Shown: one piece after another, positions 23,897 through 33,660 of the stretch
Layout: each line of letters opens with the position of its first letter
Numbering within the stretch: the first letter of the stretch is position 1
Assembly: GCF_031010175.1 (NCBI RefSeq)
Contig: NZ_JAUAMB010000001.1
Coordinates: 248,001-312,000, forward strand
Length of the DNA: 64,000 nt
Origin: Halomonas sp. SpR1
Lineage (GTDB): Bacteria > Pseudomonadota > Gammaproteobacteria > Pseudomonadales > Halomonadaceae
Direction: 5' to 3'
Position numbers and translations under genes: made by a program
The notes under the pieces: model-generated
Told to the model about the DNA's origin: nothing
The model's database searches: none
What the model saw: only the letters and a program-made list of their open reading frames with translations

Positions 23897-24940
23897 TCAG
23901 CGCCGCTGCCATCCAGCGGCGTCGATTAACCCAAGCGCTTTCAACGCGGCTTTTTCGACACCTTCCGATATCGCCAACCCCAGTTTACGGCTGACGGTTT
24001 TAGGGGCTTCTAGCTTCACGGTGAAGACTTGCGCTTCGGCCATACGTTCGACCAGATAGGCTTCACTGGTGCCTACACTGTCGACAAGCTGAAGGGGCAA
24101 TGCCTCGCTGCCGTACCAAATCTCCCCCGTTGCGAGGGTGTCGATATCCATGCCAGGGCGCCGTTCTGCCACATAGCTTTTAAACAAGCGGTGAGTATTC
24201 TCTAAATCCTCTAAGAACTTTGCTTTGCCCTCATCGGTATTTTCACCCAGCACGGTCAAGGTACGCTTGTATTTACCGGCAGTAAGTAGTTCGACGTCAA
24301 TATCATGGCGTTTAAGCAAACGGTGAATGTTGGGAACCTGCGCCACCACGCCGATGGAGCCAATCACCGCAAAGGGCGCAGCCTTAATATGCTGTGCGGT
24401 ACACGCCATTAAGTAACCACCGCTGGCCGCTACTTTGTCGATACATACGGTGGTGGTGAGCCCAGCGGTGCGCAGACGGTCTAACTGAGCGGCGGCCAAC
24501 CCATAGGCATGCACCAGGCCACCTGCGGACTCAAGGCGCACCACGACCTCGTCCTGTTTATCGGCAACGTCGATAATAGCGGAGACCTCTTGAGCAAAAT
24601 GCTCGGTTTGTGAGGCTTTCAGGTCGCCGTGGAAGTCGAGCACCCAAACCCGCGCTGCATGGGCAGCATCTTGCTCCGATTTATGCTCCTTCTGGCGCTT
24701 TTTATCTTCGCTGCGAAATAGCTTTAGCAGCTTTTTACGCGCCCCCGGCAAGGTGGCCGCCAGTCGCAAACGCCGACCACGGCGGCGGCGCTGATCGTTT
24801 AGCGGCTCGATAGTAAGCTTCAGGTCGTTCTCTTTGTCTTGCTTGGTGCGTGCAATCAGCACTAGACCAACGCCGATCAGCGCCATCACAATGGTCGTTT
24901 GCACAACAAAGGTGCCTATCTCTGCTACCCATTCACTCAT
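23897..24940 (-). CDS. sohB: inner-membrane peptidase SohB
   Basis: This 347-residue protein has an N-terminal membrane helix (about 10-30), a basic stretch (RRRRGRRLRL) and an S49 peptidase domain. The catalytic Ser is about residue 173 (KVAASGGYLMAC) and the Lys of the Ser-Lys dyad about 223-225 (AGKYKRTLT). VIGSIGVVAQ is the S49 signature after the serine. SohB resembles signal-peptide peptidase SppA and is thought to degrade membrane or periplasmic peptides. It is monocistronic. Confidence 0.92.
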   Translation of the reverse strand: MSEWVAEIGTFVVQTTIVMALIGVGLVLIARTKQDKENDLKLTIEPLNDQRRRRGRRLRLAATLPGARKKLLKLFRSEDKKRQKEHKSEQDAAHAARVWVLDFHGDLKASQTEHFAQEVSAIIDVADKQDEVVVRLESAGGLVHAYGLAAAQLDRLRTAGLTTTVCIDKVAASGGYLMACTAQHIKAAPFAVIGSIGVVAQVPNIHRLLKRHDIDVELLTAGKYKRTLTVLGENTDEGKAKFLEDLENTHRLFKSYVAERRPGMDIDTLATGEIWYGSEALPLQLVDSVGTSEAYLVERMAEAQVFTVKLEAPKTVSRKLGLAISEGVEKAALKALGLIDAAGWQRR

Positions 24941-25135
24941 TGACGTTCTCCATTAGAGGGTTGATTCCTTTATGACGAGTACTTTGGCATATACCTGTGC
25001 GAGAGGGGCTACAGTGCTTGATTGGAACGCACGTATGAAATAACCTCGCTTGCCTTACGATTGTTTATTTTGGTTACGGCCACTAGCCTTAACCCGAACT
25101 ACTTAAGCTCCATCTACTTAACTGAGAGATATGTT

Positions 25136-25447
25136 ATGTCAAACAACACCCTCGACAAGCTGAAAGCGCGTTTTAACCCCGAAGCGGCAAAGGGCATGGA
25201 TGAAGTTTTCCAGTTTCATTTTACCGATGCTGGCAGCTACTACTTAAATATCCAGGATGGCGCGCTGGACGTACAAGAGGGTGAGCATGATGACCCATCT
25301 GTCAGCTTAAGCCTGACCACGGACACGCTAAAAGGCATTATGAGTGGCGAAATCAATGGCATGACGGCCTTTATGACTGGCAAGTTAAAAGCCACTGGCA
25401 ATGTCATGCTGGCCACCAAGCTGACCAGCTTATTCCCGAGCAAGTAA
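25136..25447 (+). CDS. SCP2 sterol-binding domain protein
   Basis: This 103-residue protein is a single SCP2 domain: VFQFHFTDAGSYYLNIQDG, then DPSVSLSLTTDTLKGIMSGE, then GMTAFMTGKLKATGNVMLAT. Such domains form a lipid or fatty-acyl binding tunnel. The ATG at 25136 has GAGAGAT upstream; an upstream in-frame extension is low-complexity and unlikely. It is a stand-alone gene, convergent with nudC. It may carry acyl-CoA or lipids. Confidence 0.85.
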   Translation: MSNNTLDKLKARFNPEAAKGMDEVFQFHFTDAGSYYLNIQDGALDVQEGEHDDPSVSLSLTTDTLKGIMSGEINGMTAFMTGKLKATGNVMLATKLTSLFPSK

Positions 25448-25469
25448 TCACCATTTCGGCACGCGGCGC

Positions 25470-26252
25470 TTACTCGCGCCAGCGAGCCAAATGGTTTTCG
25501 ATCAGCTCGCGTGATATCGAATAAGGCGGCGGTAGAGAGGGCAACTGACGGGGTGAAAACCACGCCGCATCACTAATCTCTACCCCATCGATACGAATTC
25601 GCCGGGTGGTGGCTTCAGCGAAATAGCCAAACATCAGTGAGTGTGGGAATGGCCACGCCTGGCTTTGGTGATAACGCAATTGATCGATATGCACGCCCAC
25701 TTCTTCAAACACCTCGCGATGCACCGCCTCTTCCGCTGACTCCCCGGGCTCGATAAAACCGGCCAATGTGGAGTAACGTCCCGGTGGAAAGCGCGGACTG
25801 CGGGCTAGCAGCATCGCCTCCCCACTGGTCACCAGGGTAATGATGCATGGGGAAATACGTGGATAGTTGCGGTGACCGCAGGCGTGGCAGTGCATCGCAA
25901 ATTCCGCGCTCAGCTTGGTAGCCGGTGCGCCACAGCGACCACAGAAGCGGTGATTCTCCAGCCAGGCGCCCACCTGCAGCGCCGTGGAGAGCAGGCTAAA
26001 CCAGGCGGTGGAGAGCTCACTCATCCATTGGCGACCATCAATCCAACCGCTTCCGGCCTGGGGCTCAACGAGCAACGCCACCGGCTCATCATTCCAGTAA
26101 CATAGCGGCTGCATCTGCTCTGTCCAGGGTTGATAGGGCTGGAGCGGGGTTAGCTCTTCGCTGCCGTTTAAGGGCGCGGGCGCCAACAGGCTACGCGACA
26201 GGCGAATCACACGCCCGGCTTGTTCATGATGGGGTATTTCTCGCCTAAGCAT
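25470..26252 (-). CDS. nudC: NAD+ diphosphatase / RNA deNADding enzyme NudC
   Basis: This 260-residue Nudix hydrolase has a zinc ribbon (FCGRCG, then HCHACGH) at about 105-130 and the Nudix box GFIEPGESAEEAVHREVFEE, followed by the NudC-specific SQAWPFPHSLM. It hydrolyses NAD(H) and removes NAD caps from RNA. The ATG at 26252 overlaps the dnaQ stop and has AAGGTG 10 bases ahead; the longer frame would need a TTG. It is co-transcribed with rnhA-dnaQ. Confidence 0.9.
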   Translation of the reverse strand: MLRREIPHHEQAGRVIRLSRSLLAPAPLNGSEELTPLQPYQPWTEQMQPLCYWNDEPVALLVEPQAGSGWIDGRQWMSELSTAWFSLLSTALQVGAWLENHRFCGRCGAPATKLSAEFAMHCHACGHRNYPRISPCIITLVTSGEAMLLARSPRFPPGRYSTLAGFIEPGESAEEAVHREVFEEVGVHIDQLRYHQSQAWPFPHSLMFGYFAEATTRRIRIDGVEISDAAWFSPRQLPSLPPPYSISRELIENHLARWRE

Positions 26253-26985
26253 CGCTGGCCGCACCTTCAAACCAGTTCAATTGATGCGCTTCGCACTTGG
26301 CCTTATGGGCGGCACGTTCTGCGTCGGTTGGGCGCACCACGCGTAGCTGGCCGGGGGTTAGAGAGAGACGCTGAATCGACAGCCCTTCATTGGAGGTATC
26401 CGCCTGCTCCTGCTCCGCCACAGAGGCCGCGTCCAAGGTCAGCGCGGTCTGCCCACCGGTCATCGCCAGGTAGACTTCAGCGAGGATTTCAGAGTCTAAC
26501 AGTGCGCCGTGCAATACCCGGTGGCCATTGTCGATATCATAGCGCTTGCACAAGGCATCCAGGCTGTTGCGCTGGCCGGGGTGCATTTTGCGCGCCATGG
26601 TCAGCGTATCCAATACGCCGCAATGATCCCTAACCGGCCCCAACACAGGGGCTTTTCGCTGCTGATTCAACATGCTCAGCTCGTGATCAATAAAACCCAC
26701 ATCGAAGGGGGCGTTATGAATTACAAGCTCGGCACCTTCAATAAATGCCCAAAACTCATCGGCTATTTTCGCGAATACCGGTTCGTTGGCGACTTTGGCA
26801 TTGTCAATCCCATGAACAGCAACTACCTCAGCGTCGATATGCCGCTCGGGGTTGATGTATTGATGATAAGTGCGACCAGTGAAGCGTCGATTAACCATCT
26901 CAATAGCACCAATTTCGACCAAGCGATGACCATCTTTTGGGTCGATGCCCGTGGTTTCAGTATCCAAGATCACCTGACGCATCAT
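26245..26985 (-). CDS. dnaQ: DNA polymerase III epsilon subunit
   Basis: This 246-residue proofreading 3-5 exonuclease has D8/E10 (ILDTETTG), [11 protein letters not shown] and the later [14 protein letters not shown] with the His/Asp pair. The C-terminal tail past residue 185 is the polymerase alpha-binding part. The start ATG overlaps the rnhA stop by 4 bases and GAGGAG lies upstream. The gene order rnhA-dnaQ-nudC makes one operon. Confidence 0.95.
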   Translation of the reverse strand: MMRQVILDTETTGIDPKDGHRLVEIGAIEMVNRRFTGRTYHQYINPERHIDAEVVAVHGIDNAKVANEPVFAKIADEFWAFIEGAELVIHNAPFDVGFIDHELSMLNQQRKAPVLGPVRDHCGVLDTLTMARKMHPGQRNSLDALCKRYDIDNGHRVLHGALLDSEILAEVYLAMTGGQTALTLDAASVAEQEQADTSNEGLSIQRLSLTPGQLRVVRPTDAERAAHKAKCEAHQLNWFEGAASDA

Positions 26986-27482
26986 GCTCTCCTCTTTTGG
27001 TGCTCATCAATCGCTTCGTTAGCTAACGCATCGGCACGCTCATTGCCTGGATGACCGCTATGCCCTTTCACCCAGTGCCACTCGACCTGGTGGCGCTGGG
27101 TCTCTTCGTGGAGGGTCTTCCAAAGTTCAGCATTTTTGACCGGTTGCTTGGCAGCGGTTTTCCAACCGCGCTTAATCCAGTTGTGAATCCACTGGGTGAT
27201 GCCCTGGCGCACATACTGAGAGTCCGTCCAGAGCGCCACTTCACACGGGGTGTTAAGCGTGCGCAGCGCCATAATCGCGGCCATTAACTCCATGCGGTTA
27301 TTAGTGGTCTCGGCTTCATAGCCTTTCAAGGTTTTCTCATGCTTGCCACTCGCCAGCACGACGCCCCAACCGCCGGGGCCTGGATTGCCCCGGCACGCTC
27401 CATCGGTATACACCGTTACCCGGGGTAGATCTCCGGCCGCCTCTTTAGTCAATCTCTTGATCCCATGGTTTGTGTGAGTCAA
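26982..27482 (-). CDS. rnhA: ribonuclease HI
   Basis: This 166-residue enzyme has the four acidic residues of RNase H: Asp27 in [11 protein letters not shown], Glu in [11 protein letters not shown], Asp in LWTDSQYV, and Asp in [10 protein letters not shown] near the end. It removes RNA from RNA-DNA hybrids. About 17 residues precede the usual family start (VTVYTDG), so a slightly later start is possible. It overlaps dnaQ downstream, as in E. coli gene order. Confidence 0.94.
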   Translation of the reverse strand: MTHTNHGIKRLTKEAAGDLPRVTVYTDGACRGNPGPGGWGVVLASGKHEKTLKGYEAETTNNRMELMAAIMALRTLNTPCEVALWTDSQYVRQGITQWIHNWIKRGWKTAAKQPVKNAELWKTLHEETQRHQVEWHWVKGHSGHPGNERADALANEAIDEHQKRRA

Positions 27483-27522
27483 TGTTTAATGGCTCAGTTT
27501 AAATGGCCCACGTTTTTAAAAC

Positions 27523-27572
27523 TCAGTTTTTTAAGACTCGGGCTTTTGAGACTCCGCTTTTTGAGACTCAGG
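27523..27572. repeat. short imperfect tandem repeats in the yafS-like 3-prime end
   Basis: Units related to TTTTGAGACTCCGC occur three to four times in succession. They encode the tail motif QKPESQKAESQKPES on the minus strand. The repetition suggests recent expansion by slippage. Confidence 0.55.
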
Positions 27573-28376
27573 CTTATGCCTTTTACTCGGTTCCACTTGA
27601 GTCAGATACGCTTGATAAGGCTGGTAATGGGCAGAGGTGCCTGAGCGGGTAACACCCAACGACGCCGGGGAAGCCGGTGCCTTCAAGCCAAATTTAAGGC
27701 GTTGCACCGGCGCTTGGCGTTGCTGGCGACGTGCCTGAATCATATAACTCTCGCCCAGCGGCAGGTTATGCCGCCGCCCTAACGACTCCCAATACTCACC
27801 ACACTTGGCGTTCATTCGCCCGCGAAAACAGCAATAGTCTACCCGTTCCACTTCGAAGTCGACAAACGCCAGCCAGTCGCGCAGGCGGCTTGCGGAGCGC
27901 CAGGTTCCACTCCAGGGAAACACCTGCTGACGTTTGCGCAACTGCCGGGCAAGGCCGCTCACGCCCATGGGGTTAAAGCCAAACAACACCAGAATGCCGT
28001 TATCGGCAGTGACCCGCGCGGCCTCTTGCAGAGTGAAGTGAGCATCGGCTAAATGCTCAAGCCAGTGGTGAATGACCGTTACGTCCAAGCAACGATCCGG
28101 CAGCGCAAGCTGATCCGGTGGACATATTAAGGTGCTATCGGTATCGGCTAATTGACGTGTAGGCGACCAGCGTATGGGGTGCGCTATAGCCGACATGGTC
28201 ATCAGTGCTGGCCCCATGCTCATTTCCAGGCTATGGCCGCCCACACGCGATTCCACCACGGGCCCTAAGCAGGCACGCTGGGTTTCCCAAAGCGAACGCC
28301 CCGCCTCTGTTTGCCAATAAGGCTGGCTACTTTGTAAGCGCTTAGCCAGTGTCGTGGCCATCGTCGAATTTGACAT
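27531..28376 (-). CDS. yafS: YafS-like SAM-dependent methyltransferase
   Basis: This 281-residue class I methyltransferase has a DUF/Methyltransf_11-type core: LEMSMGPALMTMSAI, then LALPDRCLDVTVIHHWLEHL and ARVTADNGILVLFGFNPMG. The canonical GxGxG loop is degenerate, as in YafS-type proteins. It lies between rnhA and gloB as in E. coli, which supports the name. The ATG at 28376 follows GGAGGG; longer frames are possible. The C-terminal tail is a Lys/Glu/Ser repeat encoded by the tandem units at 27523-27572. Substrate unknown. Confidence 0.7.
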   Translation of the reverse strand: MSNSTMATTLAKRLQSSQPYWQTEAGRSLWETQRACLGPVVESRVGGHSLEMSMGPALMTMSAIAHPIRWSPTRQLADTDSTLICPPDQLALPDRCLDVTVIHHWLEHLADAHFTLQEAARVTADNGILVLFGFNPMGVSGLARQLRKRQQVFPWSGTWRSASRLRDWLAFVDFEVERVDYCCFRGRMNAKCGEYWESLGRRHNLPLGESYMIQARRQQRQAPVQRLKFGLKAPASPASLGVTRSGTSAHYQPYQAYLTQVEPSKRHKPESQKAESQKPES

Positions 28377-28487
28377 GAACAGCGCTTCCCTCCACAGTAA
28401 CGGCTTTTTAACGCCTTTTACGCACCGATTTAGCGCTAATAAGCGCAATGTTTGATGTGTTTTTTCGTAACTTAAAGGATCTCGCCG

Positions 28488-29255
28488 ATGATGAGCGTGA
28501 CACCGATCCCCGCCCTTAGCGACAACTATATTTGGCTATTAAGACAGGATAACAGTCAAAGCGTTTGCGTGGTGGATCCCGGTGAAGCTGCCCCGGTGAT
28601 CGAGTTGCTTGAGCGCGAATCGCTAACCCTGAACTGTATTCTGATTACCCACCATCATCATGATCATACCGGTGGTTTAGCGGAATTAATTAAACGCTAC
28701 GCCCCTCATGTGATTGGCCCGGACAACCCTGAGATTGAAGGCATTGATGAACACGTGGGCGACGGCGACGAAGTGCGCATTATGGGCCGTTTGTTTGACG
28801 TCATTGCGACCCCCGGCCATACGCTGGATCATATCAGCTACTTTACTGCGGGTATCCCTGCACTACTGTTCTGCGGTGACACCCTTTTTTGCGCAGGCTG
28901 CGGTCGTTTATTCGAGGGTACGCCGGAGCAAATGTATACCGCGCTGAAAAAATTTGCGGAACTCCCTGAAGATACACTGGTCTTTGCAGCCCATGAGTAC
29001 ACTCAGGCAAACCTGACGTTTGCCCGTGCTGCGGATCCTGAAAACGAAGACGTCAAACACGCCTTGCAGGAGTGTGAAAAGGCGCGGGCATTGGATCGCC
29101 CCACCTTACCCAGCACGATAGGACGCGAGCTGAAAATTAATCCCTACCTCCGCGTGGGCACTGATAGCGTGCGCCAGGCGGCAGGTACCCAGGGTGTTAA
29201 TAATGATGATCTCGCAACGTTCACTACTCTACGCGAGTGGAAGAACCGTTTTTAA
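28488..29255 (+). CDS. gloB: hydroxyacylglutathione hydrolase (glyoxalase II)
   Basis: This 255-residue metallo-beta-lactamase-fold enzyme has the dinuclear metal motif THHHHDHTGG at about 54-63, TPGHTLDH with another ligand, FCGDTLFCAGCGR and AAHEYTQANL. The C-terminal HAGH domain includes TIGRELKINPYLR. It hydrolyses S-D-lactoylglutathione to D-lactate and glutathione in methylglyoxal detoxification. It is divergent from the yafS-like gene and followed by mltD. The ATGATG start leaves one residue of uncertainty. Confidence 0.95.
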   Translation: MMSVTPIPALSDNYIWLLRQDNSQSVCVVDPGEAAPVIELLERESLTLNCILITHHHHDHTGGLAELIKRYAPHVIGPDNPEIEGIDEHVGDGDEVRIMGRLFDVIATPGHTLDHISYFTAGIPALLFCGDTLFCAGCGRLFEGTPEQMYTALKKFAELPEDTLVFAAHEYTQANLTFARAADPENEDVKHALQECEKARALDRPTLPSTIGRELKINPYLRVGTDSVRQAAGTQGVNNDDLATFTTLREWKNRF

Positions 29256-29285
29256 GAACGCTATCGAAACCAAACGAATGCAACT

Positions 29286-30512
29286 ATGACCTATCGAACG
29301 ATTCGCCAGCGCTTGATGCTGAGCGCCGGCAGTACCGTAATTATGGGCCTAATGTTAGCCGCTGCGGCAAGTTCTCAAGCCTCTGCCACAGCCTATGAAA
29401 GACCAACAACTTCATTAGCAGGCACGTCAGTAGACGCTACAAAACCATACCCCACGCCATTCCATATCCATTTTTGGGAAGCGCTGGAGCTGGAACCTCA
29501 AGACGCCTGGACAACACTGCGTAAGAGCTTTCAGTGGCAAGAGAAGTCACTGTCCCCCGAGGCTCAAGCGCGGGTTGACGAATGGATTGAGTACTACCGT
29601 TCAAGCCCCGACAATATTGCCACCATCACCGAACGCGCCACTCCCTGGCTTGCCTGGATTACCCAGCAAGTTAGTGAGCGCGGTTTGCCTGGCGAAATCG
29701 CATTAATTCCTTTTGTAGAAAGCTCCTTTGATCCAGGCGCACGGAGCCACCGCGGTGCCGCTGGACTATGGCAGTTTATGCCCGGTACCGGCGATGCACT
29801 GGGTTTGGTGCGTAATGGTAATTATGACGGTCGGCTGGACGTGTTGACCTCCACCGAGGCAGCGCTGGACTACTTGGAAATGCAGGCTGATCAGTGGTAC
29901 GAAGGTGATTTGATGCTGTCATTAGCCGCTTATAATGCAGGCGCAGGCACCGTCAACCGCGCTCAGCGCCAGGCCTTAGGGCAAGGTTTAAACGGCGATT
30001 ACTGGGATCTCTCGCTACCCTATGAAACCATGCAGTATGTGCCCAAGCTGAAAGCGATCGCGACGATCATTAACGACCCTGAACAGTACGGCGTGAGTTT
30101 ACCGGAAATACACGTTGACCCGGCGTTCGCGAAAGTTAAGTTGGCCCATGCGGTGACACTCTCCGAAGCCTCCCAACTGCTGGATGTCAGCCAAACCGCC
30201 TTAGCCGAATTAAATCCTGGCCTGCTGAATGGCAGTATTGACCCTCGCAGTGCCCAGACGCTGCTGGTTCCTGAGCAAGTGGATACACAAGTGCTTGCGC
30301 AGCTTTCACAGGGCGGCACGCAGGCAGCAGAAAGCAATCAGGCAATAGCGCAAAATAGCAGTGGCAATACTCATCGCGTTGAAAGAGGCGATAGTCTCTC
30401 CGCGATTGCCGCCCGGTATAATGTAGATCAGCAAGACCTTATACGCTGGAATGCGATTGACCGCCCCAACGCTTTACAACCAGGCCAGTTGCTGACACTT
30501 TCAGGGCGTTAA
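29286..30512 (+). CDS. mltD: membrane-bound lytic murein transglycosylase D
   Basis: This 408-residue exported lysozyme-like enzyme has an N-terminal signal (about 1-35), a transglycosylase SLT domain with catalytic Glu145 (FVESSFDPGARSHRGAAGLW) and ALDYLEMQADQWYEGD and SLAAYNAGAGTV motifs. One clear LysM repeat is at the C-terminus (THRVERGDSLSAIAARYNVD, then NALQPGQLL); the segment at 285-335 looks LysM-derived. No lipobox is visible in this start. It cleaves peptidoglycan with 1,6-anhydro ends. It follows gloB as in E. coli. Confidence 0.9.
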   Translation: MTYRTIRQRLMLSAGSTVIMGLMLAAAASSQASATAYERPTTSLAGTSVDATKPYPTPFHIHFWEALELEPQDAWTTLRKSFQWQEKSLSPEAQARVDEWIEYYRSSPDNIATITERATPWLAWITQQVSERGLPGEIALIPFVESSFDPGARSHRGAAGLWQFMPGTGDALGLVRNGNYDGRLDVLTSTEAALDYLEMQADQWYEGDLMLSLAAYNAGAGTVNRAQRQALGQGLNGDYWDLSLPYETMQYVPKLKAIATIINDPEQYGVSLPEIHVDPAFAKVKLAHAVTLSEASQLLDVSQTALAELNPGLLNGSIDPRSAQTLLVPEQVDTQVLAQLSQGGTQAAESNQAIAQNSSGNTHRVERGDSLSAIAARYNVDQQDLIRWNAIDRPNALQPGQLLTLSGR

Positions 30513-30545
30513 ACCGGGTTAACTAATTGGCTTTGTTCACATGGG

Positions 30546-32507
30546 ATGTCTCCAATGCCGCGTGGTTTGTTTTTTGCGAAATCGCTTCTACTCATCAGTG
30601 GCCTGTTGTTCAACGCATCGATACTGGCTTCAGAAACGATAGCGTCAGAGTCGACGTCTAACAGTGATTCGTCTATTACCACCTTAAACGCTAATAACGT
30701 GGTGGGTGATCTAAACACCGACGAAAACAATGGAGTGCCGGTTGAAACAGTTCACGCGCTATCGCTTTACGATAGCCCGGCCCTAGAGGCTGGCTTTCCC
30801 TATTTTCCTCATGTAAACCCCCAGGCCCCCAAAGGCGGCACCATTACCCATACCGCCGTGGGGAGCAGTTTTGACTCGACTAATCCGTTTATCATTCGTG
30901 GTACGCTGGTGACCGGCATTTCACAAATTTACGACACCCTGATGGCCAGCAACCCCAATGAGCCCTTTAGCCTTTACGGCCTGCTGGCTGAGGGCGTACG
31001 CCTAGACCCAGACAGGGAGTGGATTGAGTTCGACCTGCGGCCGGAAGCCCGTTTTCAGGATGGCGAACCCGTCACTGCCTACGATGTGGTGTTCTCGCTT
31101 AACTTGCTTCGCGAAGAGGGGAATCCGTTTTACGCCAGTTACTACGCTGGAGTTGAAGAAGCCATCGCCCTTAATGAGCATCAGGTACGTTTTACCTTTA
31201 ACGATACCGACTCTCGAGAGCTACCGTTAATCGTCGCCCAGTTGCCCATCCTCCCCCGCCACTACTGGGAGCCCCGCGACTTCACCTCCCCCACTCTAGT
31301 CGCACACCCAGGCTCCGGGCCCTACCGAATTAGCGAGGTCGACCCGGGCCGGCGAATTGTCTACCAGCGCGATGAGAACTATTGGGGTAAAGATTTACCG
31401 GTCAACGTTGGCCGTTACAATATTGATCGCATCATTTACGACTACTACCGTGACCGGGATATTGCCTGGGAAGCGTTTAAAGCGGGTCTGACCGACTTTC
31501 GCACAGATGCCCGCGCCGCCACCTGGGCGATTGGTTATAATTTTCCAGCCTATGAAGAGGGCCTGGTTAAGCGGCTAACGGTGCCTGACGTTAATCCGCC
31601 CATGATGCAGGCGTTTGTCTTCAACCTGCGTAAAGAGAAGTTCCAAGACCCGCGGGTGCGAGAAGCATTGAGCCTAACCTTCGATTTCCCATGGCTCAAT
31701 ACTAATATTTTTTACGGCACTTACCAGCGCACCGAGAGCTTTTTCCAAAACTCTGAAATGGAAGCCACTGGCTTACCCTCTGAAGAAGAGCTGGCACTAT
31801 TGGAGCCATTCCGCGAGGAGTTATTAGCCTCTCATGGCTCTGACCGTCTCTTCACCGAACCGCTGCCCATTGAGCAGCCCACTGATTTACGCGAGAGGCT
31901 ACGCAAAGCACTCGACTTGCTACGCGAGGCAGGTTATCGCGTTGAGGACGGCGTGTTAGTCAATCAGGAGACTGGACGGCCGTTAAGCCTGGAGGTGTTG
32001 CTCTACGACTCGGGGATGGAACGCGTAGTTCAGCCCACGCTGCGCAACATGGCCCGCCTGGGGGTGCAGACATCGCTGCGTATCGTTGATATTAATCAAT
32101 ATTTAAACCGGCAGCGCAATTACGACTATGACATAGTAATCAGCCATTTCCCGCAGTCGAACAACCCTGGAAATGAGCAGCGTGACTTCTGGACCAGTGC
32201 CGCCGCCGAGGCACCGCAAAGCCGTAACCGGATGGCACTGGCGCATCCGGCAGTCGATGCACTGGTGGAGGAGATCATTAGCGCCGATGGCCGAGAAGAG
32301 TTGGATACCGCTACCCGCGCGTTGGATCGAGTACTGCGCTGGGGGTTTTATGTCATTCCCCACTATCACTCTGGGGAGACCCGTATCGCCATTTGGGATA
32401 AGTTTGGCTACCCCGAACCGTTCCCAGCGTACGCCATGGATCTGGATGCGTGGTGGGTAGACACCGACCGTGAAGCAGCACTGCAGCGCCGTCAACGGGG
32501 CCGTTAA
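30546..32507 (+). CDS. yejA: peptide ABC transporter substrate-binding protein
   Basis: This 653-residue periplasmic SBP_bac_5 protein has a signal peptide (FFAKSLLLISGLLFNASILA), then the family start HALSLYDSPALEAGFPYFPH, VNPQAPKGG and the YejA-type GSFDSxNPF pattern, with lobe segments including FDLRPEARFQDGEPVTAYDVVFSL. A Ser/Asn-rich stretch of about 40 residues follows the signal. It captures peptides for the YejBEF importer. In E. coli and relatives, Yej takes up antimicrobial peptides such as microcin C. It is the first gene of yejABEF. Confidence 0.88.
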   Translation: MSPMPRGLFFAKSLLLISGLLFNASILASETIASESTSNSDSSITTLNANNVVGDLNTDENNGVPVETVHALSLYDSPALEAGFPYFPHVNPQAPKGGTITHTAVGSSFDSTNPFIIRGTLVTGISQIYDTLMASNPNEPFSLYGLLAEGVRLDPDREWIEFDLRPEARFQDGEPVTAYDVVFSLNLLREEGNPFYASYYAGVEEAIALNEHQVRFTFNDTDSRELPLIVAQLPILPRHYWEPRDFTSPTLVAHPGSGPYRISEVDPGRRIVYQRDENYWGKDLPVNVGRYNIDRIIYDYYRDRDIAWEAFKAGLTDFRTDARAATWAIGYNFPAYEEGLVKRLTVPDVNPPMMQAFVFNLRKEKFQDPRVREALSLTFDFPWLNTNIFYGTYQRTESFFQNSEMEATGLPSEEELALLEPFREELLASHGSDRLFTEPLPIEQPTDLRERLRKALDLLREAGYRVEDGVLVNQETGRPLSLEVLLYDSGMERVVQPTLRNMARLGVQTSLRIVDINQYLNRQRNYDYDIVISHFPQSNNPGNEQRDFWTSAAAEAPQSRNRMALAHPAVDALVEEIISADGREELDTATRALDRVLRWGFYVIPHYHSGETRIAIWDKFGYPEPFPAYAMDLDAWWVDTDREAALQRRQRGR

Positions 32508-32584
32508 CGCTAGCTGAATGACAACTATTTAATCGCAACGGCTTATCCTCAACGGTTTCATCGTCATAAACCTCGGAGTGCTCT

Positions 32585-33658
32585 GTGGCCCGCTATACCC
32601 TACGCCGACTGCTGCTAATGATACCGACCCTTTTCGGGATCATGCTTCTCAATTTTATGATTGTTCAGGCGGCGCCAGGCGGGCCAATTGATCAGATGTT
32701 GGCGCGTTTTGAAGGCGCTAACGCCATGGCCAGCACACGTTTGGATATGGGCGGCGCAGATGTTCAGGTCAGCGATGACTCACGGGGCGCCCGGGGGATC
32801 GATCCGCGTTTTATCGAACAGCTGGAACAGCAGTTTGGTTTTGACAAGCCCGCCCACGAACGCTTTATCGGCATGATGGCGGACTACCTCACACTCGATT
32901 TTGGTACCAGTTTCTTCCGTGACCGTCCGGTCACCGAGCTGATGATAGAGCGGCTGCCGGTCTCCATATCGTTGGGGCTCTGGACGACACTGCTGGTCTA
33001 TTTAATCTCCATCCCATTAGGGATTAAAAAGGCGCTTCGCCACGGTTCCCGGTTTGATGTCTGGTCATCCGGGCTAGTGATTGTCGGCTATGCCATTCCA
33101 GGCTTCTTGTTTGCGATTTTGTTGATTGTGCTGTTTGCCGGGGGTACCTACTGGGACTTGTTCCCGTTACGCGGTTTGACTTCGCCTGACTTCGACCAGC
33201 TTTCTACCTGGGGCAAGGTCAAAGACTATTTTTGGCATATTACGCTGCCGGTCATCGCCGCCTCGATTGGCAGCTTTGCGACGCTGACGATGCTGACCAA
33301 AAACAGCTTTCTCGATGAAATTCACAAGCAGTATGTAATTACCGCCCGCGCCAAAGGCGCCGACGAGCGACGCGTACTCTATGGCCATGTATTCCGCAAC
33401 GCCATGCTGATCATTATCGCGGGCCTCCCCGCCGCCATGATCGGCATTTTCTTCACCGGCGCACTGCTTATCGAAGTGATCTTCTCCCTGGACGGGCTGG
33501 GGCTGCTCGGCTTCGAGGCGGTTATGCAGCGGGATTATCCGGTCATATTTGGCACCCTGTTTCTGTATACCGTCATCGGCTTGATCCTCAAGCTGATTTC
33601 CGATTTGACTTACGTGTGGGTCGACCCACGTATCGACTTTTCGACTCGGGAGTCGTGA
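32585..33658 (+). CDS. yejB: peptide ABC transporter permease YejB
   Basis: This 357-residue inner-membrane permease has an N-terminal TM ([19 protein letters not shown]), a long periplasmic segment and the BPD_transp_1 domain. The EAA loop is about [20 protein letters not shown], which docks on the ATPase. The GTG start is preceded by CGGAGT. It sits between yejA and yejE. Confidence 0.92.
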   Translation: MARYTLRRLLLMIPTLFGIMLLNFMIVQAAPGGPIDQMLARFEGANAMASTRLDMGGADVQVSDDSRGARGIDPRFIEQLEQQFGFDKPAHERFIGMMADYLTLDFGTSFFRDRPVTELMIERLPVSISLGLWTTLLVYLISIPLGIKKALRHGSRFDVWSSGLVIVGYAIPGFLFAILLIVLFAGGTYWDLFPLRGLTSPDFDQLSTWGKVKDYFWHITLPVIAASIGSFATLTMLTKNSFLDEIHKQYVITARAKGADERRVLYGHVFRNAMLIIIAGLPAAMIGIFFTGALLIEVIFSLDGLGLLGFEAVMQRDYPVIFGTLFLYTVIGLILKLISDLTYVWVDPRIDFSTRES

Positions 33659-33660
33659 TA

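Noticed and set aside
23899..23930. GCCGCTG/CAGCGGC inverted repeat at the end of sohB
   Set aside because: It lies inside coding sequence and lacks a T-tract in the required position. It is likely due to codon use.
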